Positions 43,881-55,429 of a stretch of 64,000 nucleotides of DNA are shown piece by piece (position 1 is the first letter of the stretch; every line of letters starts with the position of its first letter). The notes under the pieces are model-generated. The model was not told the origin of the DNA. It did no database searches and saw nothing but the letters and a program-made list of their open reading frames with translations. The DNA comes from Serripes groenlandicus (Eukaryota; Mollusca; Bivalvia; Cardiida; Cardiidae): NCBI GenBank assembly GCA_031761405.1, contig JASEVX010000032.1:1715333-1779332 (forward strand), read 5' to 3'. Both the position numbers and the translations under genes were made by a program.

Positions 43881-44654
43881 TATCATTTCCCTGGCATAGG
43901 ACGACCTTCTAGCGTTTCTCCAACAGGTTATTTTGAAAATATTGTGTATACAATAAGTGCTTTTGTACTGGCAGCAGTCAGAACTTAATACACTTATTAA
44001 GCGTCGAGTAACCCAGATGAAACGAAAATCGAACATAAACCCAGCAGTGCCTTCCGGTCACAAATAGATATACTTCCGGTTACATGTAAATAGGCCATGG
44101 TAGAGTGCGACAGAACGCATCGATGAACTCAGTATAACTACTCGTGGCATTATCCTTTAACTAGCTTCATCTCGTTTCTTACTTTCAGAAGACTAGATAA
44201 TGAGTAGTAAACAGGTCTTTATTCCATGATATCTATGTTAGCACCCATTAAGACATATATCACTGAGACGATTAATTTGAGTACTCACAACATAGGTTTT
44301 GGAGGTCAAACAAGGAGTTTAGAGCATAAAAACGCTCCTTATCTAGAGCTCTATTACTTTGTTTTGTTTGTAGGAGGTGTGCTTAACGCCACTTTCAACA
44401 ATTGTTCAGTTATACCTTGGCGTGCCCAGGGTAAGCTACCAGTTCTACTGATCCATTTACCATGACACCAGCGAGTCCCCAGTAATACTTACCCCACACT
44501 CCTAAGTTGATCAGTTGGTAATACGTAGCAACATAAAAAGATTGATAAAAAAAAAACTCAAATTACCAATGGTGATTTCAAATATAAATTCGATTTTTGA
44601 AATACCTGTTATACCGGTTTTAGTCTCACCCTAATATAAGCCTCTCCGACATCT
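43881..44654. other. Non-coding stretch
   Basis: No gene, tRNA-like box or repeat is supported. Confidence 0.45.
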
Positions 44655-44945
44655 ACAACAGACGAATTTGAAAACATCTGGAAAAAAAACCATGGAATTC
44701 TTTATAATTATATAAGATTTTAAAACATAATCAGGAATTTCTTCCTCAATAACAAAATGTAAACCATTTCCCACATTCAACAAATCTGCAGCAGACAACT
44801 TTAAAATCATATGGGGGAAAATATGGATAATCTCTATTTATGAAGGTTTAATTCTCGTTTTGAGCAATTTCTCCTTTTGTCACACTATGTTCAACAGTCA
44901 TCTGCTGTAGAGGCATCACAAAGCGTCTATATGTGGGAAATGGTT
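44655..44945. mobile_element. MITE-like element(s), possibly two nested (copy 8)
   Basis: Two left ends are present: 'acaacagacgaatttgaaaa' near 44656 and 'aacaaatctgcagcagacaa' near 44778. There is one right end, 'cagtcatctgctgtagaggc' near 44895. The centre 'gagcaatttctccttttgtc' is near 44860. Probably one copy beside or inside another. Confidence 0.6.
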
Positions 44946-45145
44946 AAGAAAGTCTACAGACTTGTTTAACTAGATGTGCTTAGTGTCGTCTGCATCAACG
45001 TATAAGAAGGTTGTCTTAAATTAGGCACTAGACAGCAGACGAACGCAAGAAAGAAAGACAAAGGCGCTGAGAGACCCATATAAAGAAGAAGGTAATTTGA
45101 TTCATGTACAATTTAACAAGACTTATGCAAACATAGCATACACGG

Positions 45146-45291
45146 CACTGCTCGGATAGTGCTGACTTATGTATATATACTTGAGACCCCTGTGGTCGAA
45201 TGCAAAGAGAATGGACTAACTGCTCGGATAGTGCTGACTTATGTATATATACTTGAGACCCCTGTGGTCGAATGCAAAGAGAATGGACTAG
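45146..45291. repeat. 72-bp perfect tandem duplication
   Basis: 'ctgctcggatagtgctgact' starts at 45148 and 45220. The two copies appear identical, so it is young. Confidence 0.9.
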
Positions 45292-45317
45292 TTGAATAAA
45301 GACCTATTCATTTGAAA

Positions 45318-45925
45318 CAGTTAAATGAAAACGAATAGCAATGATGAACATCACTACGTTTAATAAGTGAATATTAATATCATCTATGTTGCAGACTTTC
45401 ATACGCGTTTAAAGGCCCAAAACAAACAGTTAAATGAAAACGAATAGCAATGATAAACAACACTTTGTTTAATAAGTGAATATTAATATCATCTATGTTG
45501 CAGACTTTCATACGCTTTTAAAGACCCAAAACAAACAGTTAAATGAAAACGAATAGCAATAATAAACAACACTCCGTTTAATAAGTGAATATTAATATCA
45601 TTTATGTTGCAGACTTTCATACGCTTTTAAAGGCCCAAAACAAACAGGTAAATGAAAACGAATAGCTATGATAAACAACACTACGTTTAATAAGTGAATA
45701 TTAATATCATCTATGTTGCAGACTTGCATACGCTTTTAAAGGCCCAAAACAAACAGTCAAATGAAAACGAATAGCATTGATAAACAACAATACGTTTAAT
45801 AAGTGAATATTGATATCATCTATGTTGCAAGATTTCATACGCTTTTAAAGGCCCAAAACAAACAGTTAAATGAAAACGAATAGCAATGATAAACACCACT
45901 TCGTTTAATAAGTGAATATTTTTAT
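45318..45925. repeat. Tandem array, 109-bp unit, about 5.6 copies
   Basis: 'ttaaatgaaaacgaatagca' starts at 45321, 45430 and 45539, exactly 109 apart. Other shared blocks are 'gtttaataagtgaatattaa' and 'catacgcttttaaaggccca'. Copies are over 90 percent alike by eye. Confidence 0.95.
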
Positions 45926-47572
45926 CTTTAGTGAAAATAAGAAATCAATAATAAGAAATGCTTTCAGTTTTTAAATTAACCGTTTTCCGTAATGATTACA
46001 TCGCTACCTGTTTGTCACGATGTTTTTCATTGATTCGTGATTGCATTCAAGTCGCAAATTGAAATGGATTAAGTTCCATCTTCAGACGAAAAGATGTTAT
46101 CCCGTTTGTTCAATGCATTAACTGCCGTTTTACCGACGTGTTTTGTAATTCCATGATTTTATTCTTGAACACAGATTCATTTACTTTTAACAGATGAAAA
46201 ACCAAAGAATGGTGGAATTATAATCGAATACTCGAATACTCATTGTGATAACAGATACTCAGACGTCCGATCGAGTAGTCGGGTACTCGGGTACTCGGTC
46301 TCATCCCTACTCTTCAGACATTTCACGTAATAATCGTATATATATGGTTGCAGATATCGAGGATCTTACACGTCTATCTATATACAGATCATTTATTGTC
46401 TTCACACATGTAAACAACAACCAAACTTTTTCTGCTTTATTGGAAAAGTCTTTCGACCTATGCAGATACACGGTAACCAAGAACGTTCAGAGGCAATTAA
46501 TAGTGTGCTACTTTTTCACATCCATGTCGAAGTATGAAAGCTTTATTCATTTGGCGAGATTATGATTTTTATAAAAACTATTTTGACAGTGTTGTTTATT
46601 TGATAGATAAATATATATTTCCATTTCTATTGTATTGCAATTATAGAGACCATTTAATCTTAATGCTATTTTACATCTTGTAATGTCATCAAAGAGACCA
46701 ATTTCGCATAAGCTATTTAGATTTTATAGGTCCATTTAATAGTGTACACTATAATATGAACAAGCATCTGACAGGTACAGATAACTGCACGAGTTGGATA
46801 CAAGGGAGTCCGGGTGCGATACCCTAGCCGTCTCAGAAAAGACCCCATGGTTCTTGAAGGTGCTCAGTGTATATCACCGATACACTTGAGGCACATCTTT
46901 AAATGGACGGAGACAAAAAAATAACATATATGCTCCCTGTCCTAGTAAAAAGGATAATATACAACAATACAAAAAGGAAAACCTGTGTTATACTAGATGA
47001 GTGCTTCGGAGATGATGTATCAAAAACAAACAGAAATAAAACGACAAAAAATCACCGACATTAAAACAAAATTAAAAGCAGCTAAACAAAAACAATGATA
47101 TCCCTGAATGCTCCACTAACAATAATGGTATACAAAAAGTGCTATAGAAGGTTTATTAAACATTGAGTTTAGAAAAACACTAACACAAAATTGCAACAAG
47201 CTTAAAAATGGGTCAAAATATGTAGCCTGAACTAGATCAGATCTCGATCGGTTGATATAGCACAGGATTTCCGTCATAATAAGGGATTTGTACTTCTTCC
47301 CTTCATTTAAACCATGGACACATACTAGATGAAAATGACGTCGCTGTTACGACAATATGTCCCTCCTCGGTTGTAAAACCACGGCAGTCCATCTATTTGA
47401 ATGATCGTGTTTCGCATTCGAGGAATGACACCTAAACTTAATTTTAGAAATATTTATATTCTACCTCTTTATTATAGAATATGTAAACGGGAGACAACCG
47501 TTTTGAAAAAGGTAAAAGATAAGTTTAAAAAAGATAGGCTTATCTCCCTTTTGTTGAGTGACTTTATATTTA
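45926..47572. other. Non-coding stretch
   Basis: Nothing is supported. 46789-46840 has a weak box-B-like 'gggtgcgataccc' but no paired box A. The frame at 46245-46565 has no motif. Confidence 0.4.
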
Positions 47573-48097
47573 AATGAAAGACAATCAGTTTTCTTTCCAA
47601 AGTAAGAATTTAGCTGCGTTTAAGCTATCGGATTTGGAGCAGCCTTTCTGGTAAGTTATTTTGTTATGCTCTGGCTATCTTTCTATTAGCTACATGCTAT
47701 TTAAATAAGGTAAAACATCTAAAAGAGTTGTGCTAGCAGACAGGAGAAAAGTTGTGACGTCATTACAAAATGAAGGGGCATGTAACATTGAAATATAGCT
47801 TAGATAATTCTAAGAGAGACCATTTTTGTTATTTTGTCCCCTTCAGTACCTTAACTAGGGTATGAAAACAGCTTAATTTGAAAAAATATTTTTAAAAATA
47901 TATAAAAGTAAGATGTATGAAACCTGTTTGAGTGAGGGAAACAGTCTCTACGTTCGGCAAGCTCCGGAGCAAAACAATGTGTCCGGACCATTCCGAAGTC
48001 TATTTATACGTTGCCTGGCTTTTATTTTTAGGTTGTTTGATAGTGGAATGTAAACATGACCTAGATATGCGCGTTGGAGAGCTGCGATTGATTGATT

Positions 48098-48335
48098 TCG
48101 GTGATTTAGTGGTAGAGGGCTCGCCTCGGGTGTGAGAAGTGGGTTCGATCTCCGGCCTTGTCATTCCAAAGACTGAAAACAAACGGAAATATTGGCTGCC
48201 CTTCTTGGCGCTCAGGGTTGCGGGGTAAGCATTAAGACTGACTTGCTGGTTTCAGCATAAATGGACCAAGGAAATGCCGTGATATTACTGAAGAAATGTT
48301 GACAGCGGCCTAAAACTCTAATTCATCAATACATC
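48098..48335 (+). mobile_element. SINE in copy B, orthologous to 9604-9862
   Basis: Box A 'ttagtggtagagg', box B 'gggttcgatctcc', body 'cccttcttggcgctcag' and 'gactgacttgctggtttcag', tail 'gccgtgatattactg'. It sits in the same flank as the SINE at 9604 but is preceded by ~30 extra bases ('gcgcgttggagagctgcg'). Confidence 0.7.
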
Positions 48336-48689
48336 GTTTAATAATTAATGTATCCCTAAGCAGAATACAATCTTTTTTTTATCTCAAATGAAGTTAAACA
48401 GAGTAATACATATAGAGACAAAAAAGTAAATTACACTGTTTTCATTCTTATAAAAATAAACAAAAATGTTGTAGGTCTAGAAGATAACAGCTATATCTTG
48501 TATGTCATCTGACAGTCCACCAGGTAGCTTTACAATGCCATACGTGTACAGCCTGTGGTGCTTTAGATGGAAATAGTATGTCATGTATAGACATTTGACC
48601 TCCAGTACTCTGTATGATAGTGGAAAGTCTTGCCTTTTACCTCCTTAGAATCCTGCAATGCAGTGGAAATTGCTTTTTCCCCCCTAATC

Positions 48690-49240
48690 AAGGAGTATAT
48701 TCCAGATGTTGCCAAGGGGAACTTTGTCACAGACAGAGCACCAGTCCATCCTTTGCGGCCATATCATTTCCTGGAAAGTCGACATGTGCTGGTACCACAC
48801 AAACATAACACGTATCTTATTTATTTGGCACTGATCCTGAAGGGAGATGCTATTTTCTATAAGATCAGTCCTTGGGTTGCTGTTTCTAAGGTTAATAGAT
48901 TGTAAACCGATCATATAACAGAAAGTATAGCAACTACGTGTGGTCTGTTAACAATTGTCCAATTTAGGGAATAATGTATTGCTGTCAGTTCGGCAGCATA
49001 AATAGATAACTTGTAGCTGAGTCTTTTTGAGATTTTAACATTTTTGGATGGTATCACCATTGCAGCCTCAACTGTCTGATTTGGGTCCTTACTACCATCT
49101 GTGTAGATTTTTAGACGCTCAGAAAATTTGAGGAGATATGATAATTTGTTATCTCTAACATTCTGGGTGGATGATCATTCATCACACTATTAAACATCAA
49201 ACTGAGGGGCCTGTCGGCTTCAGGAAGGGGGGTAGCATCC
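48690..49240 (-). pseudogene. RNase H fragment of a LINE
   Basis: The minus-strand frame open from about 49165 to a TGA at 48911-48913 contains 'RLKIYTDGSKDPNQTVEAAM' (first catalytic D in TDGS) and 'LSYKLSIYAAELTAIHYSL' (catalytic E in AAEL). Further downstream, in shifted frames, come 'QSINLRNSNPRTDLIENS' and 'VVPAHVDFPGNDMAAKDG', the last block with the conserved PAHV-GN-A order. This is the RNase H domain found at the end of I-like LINEs. It is broken by at least two frameshifts and no RT remains. Confidence 0.75.
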
Positions 49241-49379
49241 AGGTCGACTCCAGACAAGATCTAAAATCTGCTACATTGCATTCTTGAATCCGATATTCTT
49301 CGGCCAGCTGTGGTACAGCAGCTCCATATGGACGTTTTGGTTGCTTGTATTTGTATAAAACAAGGAATCCGGTTCCAAT

Positions 49380-49700
49380 GAAAACGCCATTATATGAATA
49401 AATAAAGTACGGACAATTAGGACTTTAAAAGGTCGACTCCTATTAACATTTACAGGCTTTACTGTTCTCTTTAAAGCCTAGACGTGTTTGTTTGTTCATT
49501 ATACAGAAATTAATATCAATAAGACATTTGCATATATACATGCAGTATGAATATTGTTTGGACTTTGACTCGTTTGGTTTCTTCCTGTTCGCTTTTAAGT
49601 TTCTAGGTGCTTGTTTGTTCATTACACGGAAACTAACCCCGTAAAACCCCAATATAAAGTACAGATGTTTTTATTGTCGGTTTTGTGTATTATCTTTTAC
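49380..49700. repeat. Degenerate ~120-bp repeat segment, shared with 20250-20760 and 53300-54000
   Basis: 'gacgtgtttgtttgttcatt', 'cagaaa(t/c)taa' and 'ttggactttgactcgttt' recur within it and in the two related stretches. Confidence 0.55.
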
Positions 49701-49944
49701 ATATCTTGTCATATAATATTGTGTATTTTTTTTCTTAGATTTAATATACATGTGCTACTGATTAATGCTTAATAACTAATGAGTGCTTACCATTTTGATA
49801 AAATTGCTTTTTATAATTACCCCTTGATGATATTGACATTTCTCTGGTTGGGTTTGCTACACAATTCCCGTATAAGCATGTCGTAATATACTTTCCATAA
49901 TACTTAAGTGAGACTGTGCGTTCGCATGTAATATCCGCTTGCAT

Positions 49945-50200
49945 GGAGTGTGTTTGCTGTTGTGTATTGTGTTTACGCCCCTTTTAACAATTTTAAGTCC
50001 TGAGTAAGATACCAATAATATTGGTCTAATTATCCTGACACCAGCGAATCGTGAGTCGTTAAGCTGAACCCACAACCACGAGCATCAACGAGGGAAAGCA
50101 TTGACTACCATTAGTTTTTAAATACTTGATATGACCCGGCCGTGGATCGAACCCATGACCTGCTGCACCCTAGGCGGACGATCTATGACTACATCAAGGA
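49945..50200 (-). mobile_element. tRNA-headed SINE, reverse orientation
   Basis: On the minus strand, box A 'tagtcatagatcg' and box B 'gggttcgatcc' are followed by 'actaatggtagtcaatgctt', 'tccctcgttgatgctcg', 'gattcgctggtgtcaggata' and a tail with 'ggggcgtaaacacaat'. The head and body order is the same as in the SINE at 51163. Confidence 0.7.
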
Positions 50201-50299
50201 GGCGGTTCTTACATGTAGTACATATCTAGATATACTTTTTTACAACAAATAGTATTGTACTTTCCACAATATATACAACATACTACAACTCATATTCCT

Positions 50300-50460
50300 T
50301 TTACCGGGTTCGACCCCCAGTCGCAGCTCAACCGTTATGGTGGATTTCCCTTGGGCAATGCACATTTCCTACATGTAATCTAGTACTGGGTTATCTAGGG
50401 ACCATGCATAAGTGAACTGTATTACTGTACTCAATACTTCCCACATCCCGTAAGGTGAAC
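50300..50460. mobile_element. Possible fragment of another tRNA-related SINE
   Basis: Starts with 'ccgggttcgacccccag' (a strong box B) and continues 'ggatttcccttgggcaatgc'. There is no box A upstream and the body is not that of the other SINEs here. Confidence 0.3.
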
Positions 50461-50486
50461 CCATGATCGAGATACATTAATCGTTT

Positions 50487-50530
50487 TCCACATACAACAG
50501 CAGACAATTTTGAAAACCACTAAGTCATCA
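50487..50530. mobile_element. MITE-like left-end fragment (copy 9)
   Basis: 'ccacatacaacagcagacaa' then 'ttttgaaaac' is a left terminus only. Confidence 0.5.
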
Positions 50531-51162
50531 AAGTATTAGATTTCTCATCCGATCTTCATGACAGTACAACTGAAAACGTATATCCATTTAATCTTAGTTA
50601 AGTTTGAAACTGGGTCACGTGGGTTAAAAACCAAATTCACTATGTCTAGTTTAAGAAAATCTTGTGAACACTAGGTACGTCACATTTCTCTTTCGATCTA
50701 CATGACATTTTATCATAATATTCATCACTATAAATTCTCAGTCATGGTGTATGTCGAAATTAAACCAAGTCATTAAAATATTGTGAATACTCTAAGAGAG
50801 GTCATTGTTTTATTCAACCATCATGTAAGTTCCCAATAACGTTTAACTTCACCAAACTCGGACAGGACATTGTGAATACTCGAGATACTCCCTTTTCATA
50901 CAATCTGGAAGTTCATAAGACTATTCATTTACACCAAATATCGGTCAAGTGAGAACCTGGGTCATGATGGTCAAACACTATGCTACTAGTTCAAAATTTA
51001 ACCTAACCATGTGAACACTCTACAGACCTCATTATTCATAGATTCTTCATGACATTTAATTAGATGATATGTCAATATCAACTGTTGTCAAGTGAACACG
51101 TCCGTGGGAAATGTTACAGGTTGGCATTTATTGAACAGTGTACGGTTCAGATCACCCTATAC

Positions 51163-51359
51163 CGGCTCGGTGGTGTAGTTGTAGAGCGTCCGCCTCGGGT
51201 GCAGGATGTCGCGGGTTCGACCCCCGGCCGGATCATACCGAAGACTTTAAAAATGGTAGTAATGGACAAGAAGTACAGGTCACTTACCGAGGAAACGCCG
51301 TGATATAACTGGAAAATTGTTGAAACCACGTTAAACACCAAACAATCAATCAGATCAAT
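51163..51359 (+). mobile_element. SINE with target-site duplication and empty site in copy A
   Basis: Box A 'gtagttgtagagcg', box B 'gggttcgacccc', short body 'aaaaatggtagtaatgg', then 'gccgtgatataactgg' and an (aatc)n/(gatca)n tail. It is flanked by 'cagatcaccctatac' (51148-51162) and 'cagatcaacctgtac' (51360-51374). Copy A at about 12955 has the uninterrupted site, 'cagatcatactctat'. This insertion therefore happened after the segmental duplication, or copy A never had it. Confidence 0.85.
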
Positions 51360-51632
51360 CAGATCAACCTGTACATCTGCTCCGTCTTATAAAATATACA
51401 CACACTGAAAACACTTATGTCAGTAATATTTTAACACTGTATATCTTGATGCAAAGGCTGATCTTGAACCAGCCAGAGTAACGCATTTCCAATTGATCGG
51501 CTCATTTAATTTTTATATTTCAAAAATAATCACAGAATGAACAATCTGAATGATATACGTGTGTATTAAGCTTAACTAATTAACTTCCATTCTAGGGGGA
51601 GGTATCAAACTACGAATGTGTAGAACATAACC

Positions 51633-51926
51633 ATGGGTTCTGGATCCTAATCTGTGTATGAAAGATCTGACGAGATATACAACCAAGGCTGTGACGTTTG
51701 TCTGTCGAATGATAAAACATCGGAGGCCATATTCTACTGTAACATATGTTGTGAGCACCTCTGTCAGTCATTTGATATGGCACACAGAGTGTGTAAGGCG
51801 ACGAAAGAACGTACACTACTGACAGGGAGTAAGGTACAATCAGGATCTACGAGGATAAAGCCAACGTTACCATTTATGTTCTGTGATAAGCACAACACAA
51901 CGTTACTTGAAAAGATCCCGTACTAA
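51633..51926 (+). pseudogene. Truncated copy of the B-box gene
   Basis: Corresponds to codons 1 to about 97 of the gene at 13247. The ATG at 51633 is followed after five codons by a TAA where copy A has CAA. Two zinc ligands of B-box 1 are lost (C47 to F, H60 to R). After the equivalent of residue 93 the sequence runs into 3'-flank sequence and stops at 51926. The rest of B-box 2, the coiled coil and the propeller are deleted. The 5' acceptor-like site is kept. Clearly non-functional as a B-box protein. Confidence 0.85.
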
Positions 51927-52299
51927 TATTTGTATTATCTGTCAAGGTGTCACAACATATCTATGTAAAACGACTAGGATCAAGCTAACTTTGCAAGCTA
52001 ATTCTGTTTTCTGATTTTTAATAATAAAAAAAAAAACACTTTAAAATACATATACTTGAAATATTTTATGTTTAAAAATATCCATTTGTACAGGTAATTA
52101 TCTTGTTAATCAAATACTATCATTTTGACTGCAACTACCTGAAATGTTCATTTTACTAAACTGTTAAAAACCATTATTTATTAACTTTATATTTCAATAA
52201 GTATAATTAATTGTTCAAATTGTTAAAGAAGTGTGCCGCTTCAGCCAAAATTGGGTTGTGTCGCACATAAAAACAGTGAAGATTTGGGTGAGTCTGTGT

Positions 52300-52950
52300 G
52301 TACCCTTAGTCTCACCACACACCATGGCCTTCTCTGTTTGCGTACATTTAGACAAATCTGTAGTCTCATCATACACCACGGTCTTCTCTGTTTGCGTACA
52401 TTTAGACTAACCCCTAGCCTCGCCACACAACACGGCTTTCTCTGTTTGCGTACATTTAGACAAACCTGTAGTCTCACCACACACCATGGCCTTCTTTGTT
52501 TGAGTTTATTTAGACAAACCCCTAGCCTCGCCACACAACACGGCCTTCTCTGTTTGCGTACATTTAGACAAACCTGTAGTCTCACCACACACCATTGCCT
52601 TATCTGTGTGCGTACATTTAGACAAACCTGTAGTCACAGCACACACAATGGCCTTCTTTGTTTGTGTACATTTAGACAAACCCGTAGTCTCACCACACAC
52701 CACGAACTTTTCTGTTTGCGTACATTTAGACAAACCCGTAATCTCATCACACAATACGGCCTTCTTTGTTTGTGTACATTTAGACAAACCCGTAGTCTCA
52801 CCACACACCACGATCTTCTCTGTTTGCGTACATTAAGACAAACCCGTAGTCTCATCACACAATATGGCCTTCTCTGTTTGTATATGTTTAGACAAACCCG
52901 TAGTCTCACCACAGACCACAGCCTTATCTGGTTGCATACATTTAGACAAA
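52300..52950. repeat. 54-bp minisatellite, about 12 copies, open in several frames on both strands
   Basis: Unit about 'gcgtacatttagacaaaccc', 'gtagtctcaccacacaccac', 'ggccttctctgttt' (54 bases; successive 'gcgtac' at 52340 and 52394). Copy A holds one diverged unit at about 15870-15925. Since 54 = 18 codons, reading frames persist through the array. They give open frames of 280 codons on the plus strand and 92-115 codons on the minus strand, all made of one 18-residue motif. No start context, signal or flanking coding sequence supports a gene. Confidence 0.92.
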
Positions 52951-53299
52951 TCCAGGATATAATTCCGAAAAAAGCTAGAGATGTAGCTTACTTTGTAACT
53001 TACATGATAACTCGTCATGCAAAACATTTATGTAAAAAGTCTGATCAGGATCTAATCAATAGACCATTGAAGTAGCTTTTAGTAGGGAATAAAATACTGA
53101 TAACTCTGTATGAATCTAAGGGCTGATCTTAATCTAAACGAGTCGCAAAATGTTGAAGACCTTATATCCTGAGTCGAGGACCTTATTAATTTCCGTAATT
53201 ATAATGTTAAGGAGGTTGGTCGTGAAGGACCATTCTTTGTCGATTGTATACAGCCATTACGAACAACAGTGTTTAGACTATATATATGAGCCCTCGCTT

Positions 53300-54000
53300 T
53301 AGGCTTTAAGAAAGAAATAGAGCACGGACAATTAGAACTGTTATAAGTATCTTAGTAGTATCAGCACTTAGCACTCACTGTTCGTCTTTAAGTCAATACA
53401 TTTTTGTTAATTCCATTTAAGACGAGTTTGTTAGTTCATTGTAAAGATATTCAACCCATTTCACAAATACATACAGTACTTACAATTAGGACTTGAACAT
53501 GTCTACAAGTATTAACATTCTGAATCATCACTGCTCACTGTTAAGCCAAGACATGTTTGTTGGTTCATTTTACAGAAATTAACCCCATACCACGCATAAA
53601 AACATAAAGAACAATTACGACTTTACCAAGTTTACAAGCATTCACAATCTCATCTGAGTCCTCATTGTGCAAGATGGATATCCCCGTTCATTGTACTGAA
53701 ACTAATGCCATAGTTCATGTATATATGCAGTACGGACAATATGGACTTTAACCAGTCGACACTTAACAGGCTCGTCTGAGTCTTTACTGTTCACTTTAAA
53801 GCCCGAACGTGTTTGTTTGTTACTTATACATAAATTAATAGCATAAGACATATGCATATATACATACAGTATGAACCATATGAACTTTGGCTCGTTTGAG
53901 TCCTCCCTGTTCACTAATTAAGTATGTAGGTGTTTGTTTGTTCATTATACAGAAACTAACCCCGTAAACCCATACAGAAAGTATAGATGTTTTTAGCAAG
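53300..54000. repeat. Degenerate ~120-bp tandem repeat
   Basis: Recurring 'catgtttgttggttcatt', 'cagaaa(c/t)taaccccat' and 'acatacagta(c/t)' words every 110-130 bases. Related stretches lie at 20250-20760 and 49380-49700. Confidence 0.6.
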
Positions 54001-54039
54001 GGTCTCTCTCGAGCCAACTGCTATGGATTGCGAATTCTG

Positions 54040-54240
54040 AAAACATTTATCGAAATCTAAACTGGATCAGTCCTTATTGTTAAAGTATTATTATAAAATT
54101 GGCAATGAATCAATTCAAATATCTATTTCTACAGCTCTCCATTGCTGAACATCATTTCGGGTTCAGAGAGATGTCTTGATATTCTTATATTGTATATGAT
54201 GTCAATAAAAGCACTTGCATCTATGGAACATTTTTTAAAA
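54040..54240 (-). mobile_element. LINE 3'-part fragment, related to 60290-60450
   Basis: 'ccttattgttaaagtattat', 'catttcgggttcagagagat' and 'tgtatatgatgtcaataa' match the order at 60290-60450. That stretch adjoins a recognisable LINE C-terminus. No clear peptide remains here. Confidence 0.4.
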
Positions 54241-54649
54241 AATGAATGGACTATAACCAGCATACAAATCCCTACAATATCGCAACACCAATAAGTCCGA
54301 AACTAAATCAAAGCACTGAAAGCGCTGACAGCAAGAGGCTAACTTTCGATTTCATTTGGACATGGATTTATTGATCCCAAAAAAATCTAACACAGTATGA
54401 GGGTCTACCGATATACTACTAGCATTTTACTCAAATTACTTCCGTTAAATTTACGCATTTGCTAACTAGGTAGTTCCTGTTTACCACTTTTAGAATGATT
54501 TTAGCCGTTATGTGTTCATACAATTGAGACAAATACATGTCGTATCAAAATCAAATGAAATTCTCTGCCAAACAATAAGAAATATATTGAGAGTCCAATT
54601 CTAATATCAAAGCAGAAATAAAATCCTTTGAAATCTATACTTTCCAAGG

Positions 54650-55300
54650 CGGATTGGTAATTGTGAGCTACCAAACTGTATCACTGAGCGCAGAGCTTTA
54701 AGTAGCTGTTATTTGACATTGGATTGGTAATTGTGAGCTACCGAATTATTTCACTGAACACAGAGCTTTTAGTAGCTTTTATTTGATTGGTGGATTGGTA
54801 ATCGTGAGCTACCACCTGTTTCACTGAGCGCAGATATTTTAGTAGCTGTGATTTGATTGGTGGATTGGTAATCGTGGGCTACCAAATTGTTTCACTGAAT
54901 GTAGGGCTTACGGTAGTTTAAATTTGATAGGTGGTTTAGCAACATCGGCTACCAAACTGTTTCACTGAATGCAGAGCTTACGACAGCTACCAAACTGTTT
55001 CATTGTACGCAGGGCGTTTAGTTGCTGTTATTTGATTGATGGATTGGTAACCGTCAGCTTCCGAATTGTTTCATTGAACTCAGGGCTTTTAGTAGCTGTA
55101 ATTTGATTGGTGGAATGGCAACTTCGAGCTGCTAACAAACTGATTCACTGAACTCGAGGATTTTAGTAGCTGTTATTTGATAAATGGATTGGTAACCGTG
55201 AGCTTCCGAACAGTTTCATTGAACGCAGGCCGATTAGTAGCTGTAATTTGAATAGTGGATTAGCAACCGTGAGCTACTAAACTGTTTCACTGAACGCAAT
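54650..55300. repeat. Tandem array, ~71-bp unit, about nine diverged copies
   Basis: 'ggattggtaa' starts at 54651, 54721 and 54792. The unit continues 'tgtgagctaccaaactgttt', 'cactgaacgcagagctttta' and 'gtagctgttatttgattg'. Confidence 0.9.
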
Positions 55301-55429
55301 ACAGATATAAATATTTACCCTGGCATGTTAAATGTCAGATTATGAAGTTTGTTAAATATTCACTGTTCCTCAGAGGATTTCACAGCAAACGACTAAACAC
55401 TCATTATTTTGTATACAATGATTAAGAGC

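Larger units (their letters stand above)
47573..53075. repeat. Segmental duplication, copy B (partner 9117-16007)
   Basis: See copy A for anchors. Private to copy B are the RNase H fragment and SINE-rich segment about 48.4-50.5 kb, the SINE at 51163 and the expanded 54-bp array. A ~2-kb deletion here joins the first third of the B-box gene (equivalent of about 13513) directly to its 3' flank (equivalent of about 15505). Confidence 0.75.

Noticed and set aside
38769..43988. Many 60-120 codon frames with repeated 'LLVTTARVSGDIVGHYR'-like text
   Set aside because: They are translations of the 34-bp minisatellite. A stop recurs every three units and only variant units let the frame continue.
46245..46565. 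106-codon open frame
   Set aside because: No recognisable domain, and the region shows no other sign of a gene.
46789..46870. tRNA-like head with 'gggtgcgataccc'
   Set aside because: Box B is degenerate and no box A stands at the right distance.
51163..51235. tRNA gene
   Set aside because: Good A and B boxes but no closed acceptor stem, and it is the head of a SINE with a target duplication.
52233..53075. 280-codon frame and its antisense partners
   Set aside because: They are explained by the 54-bp (18-codon) minisatellite, which is open on both strands. There is no coding signal outside the array.
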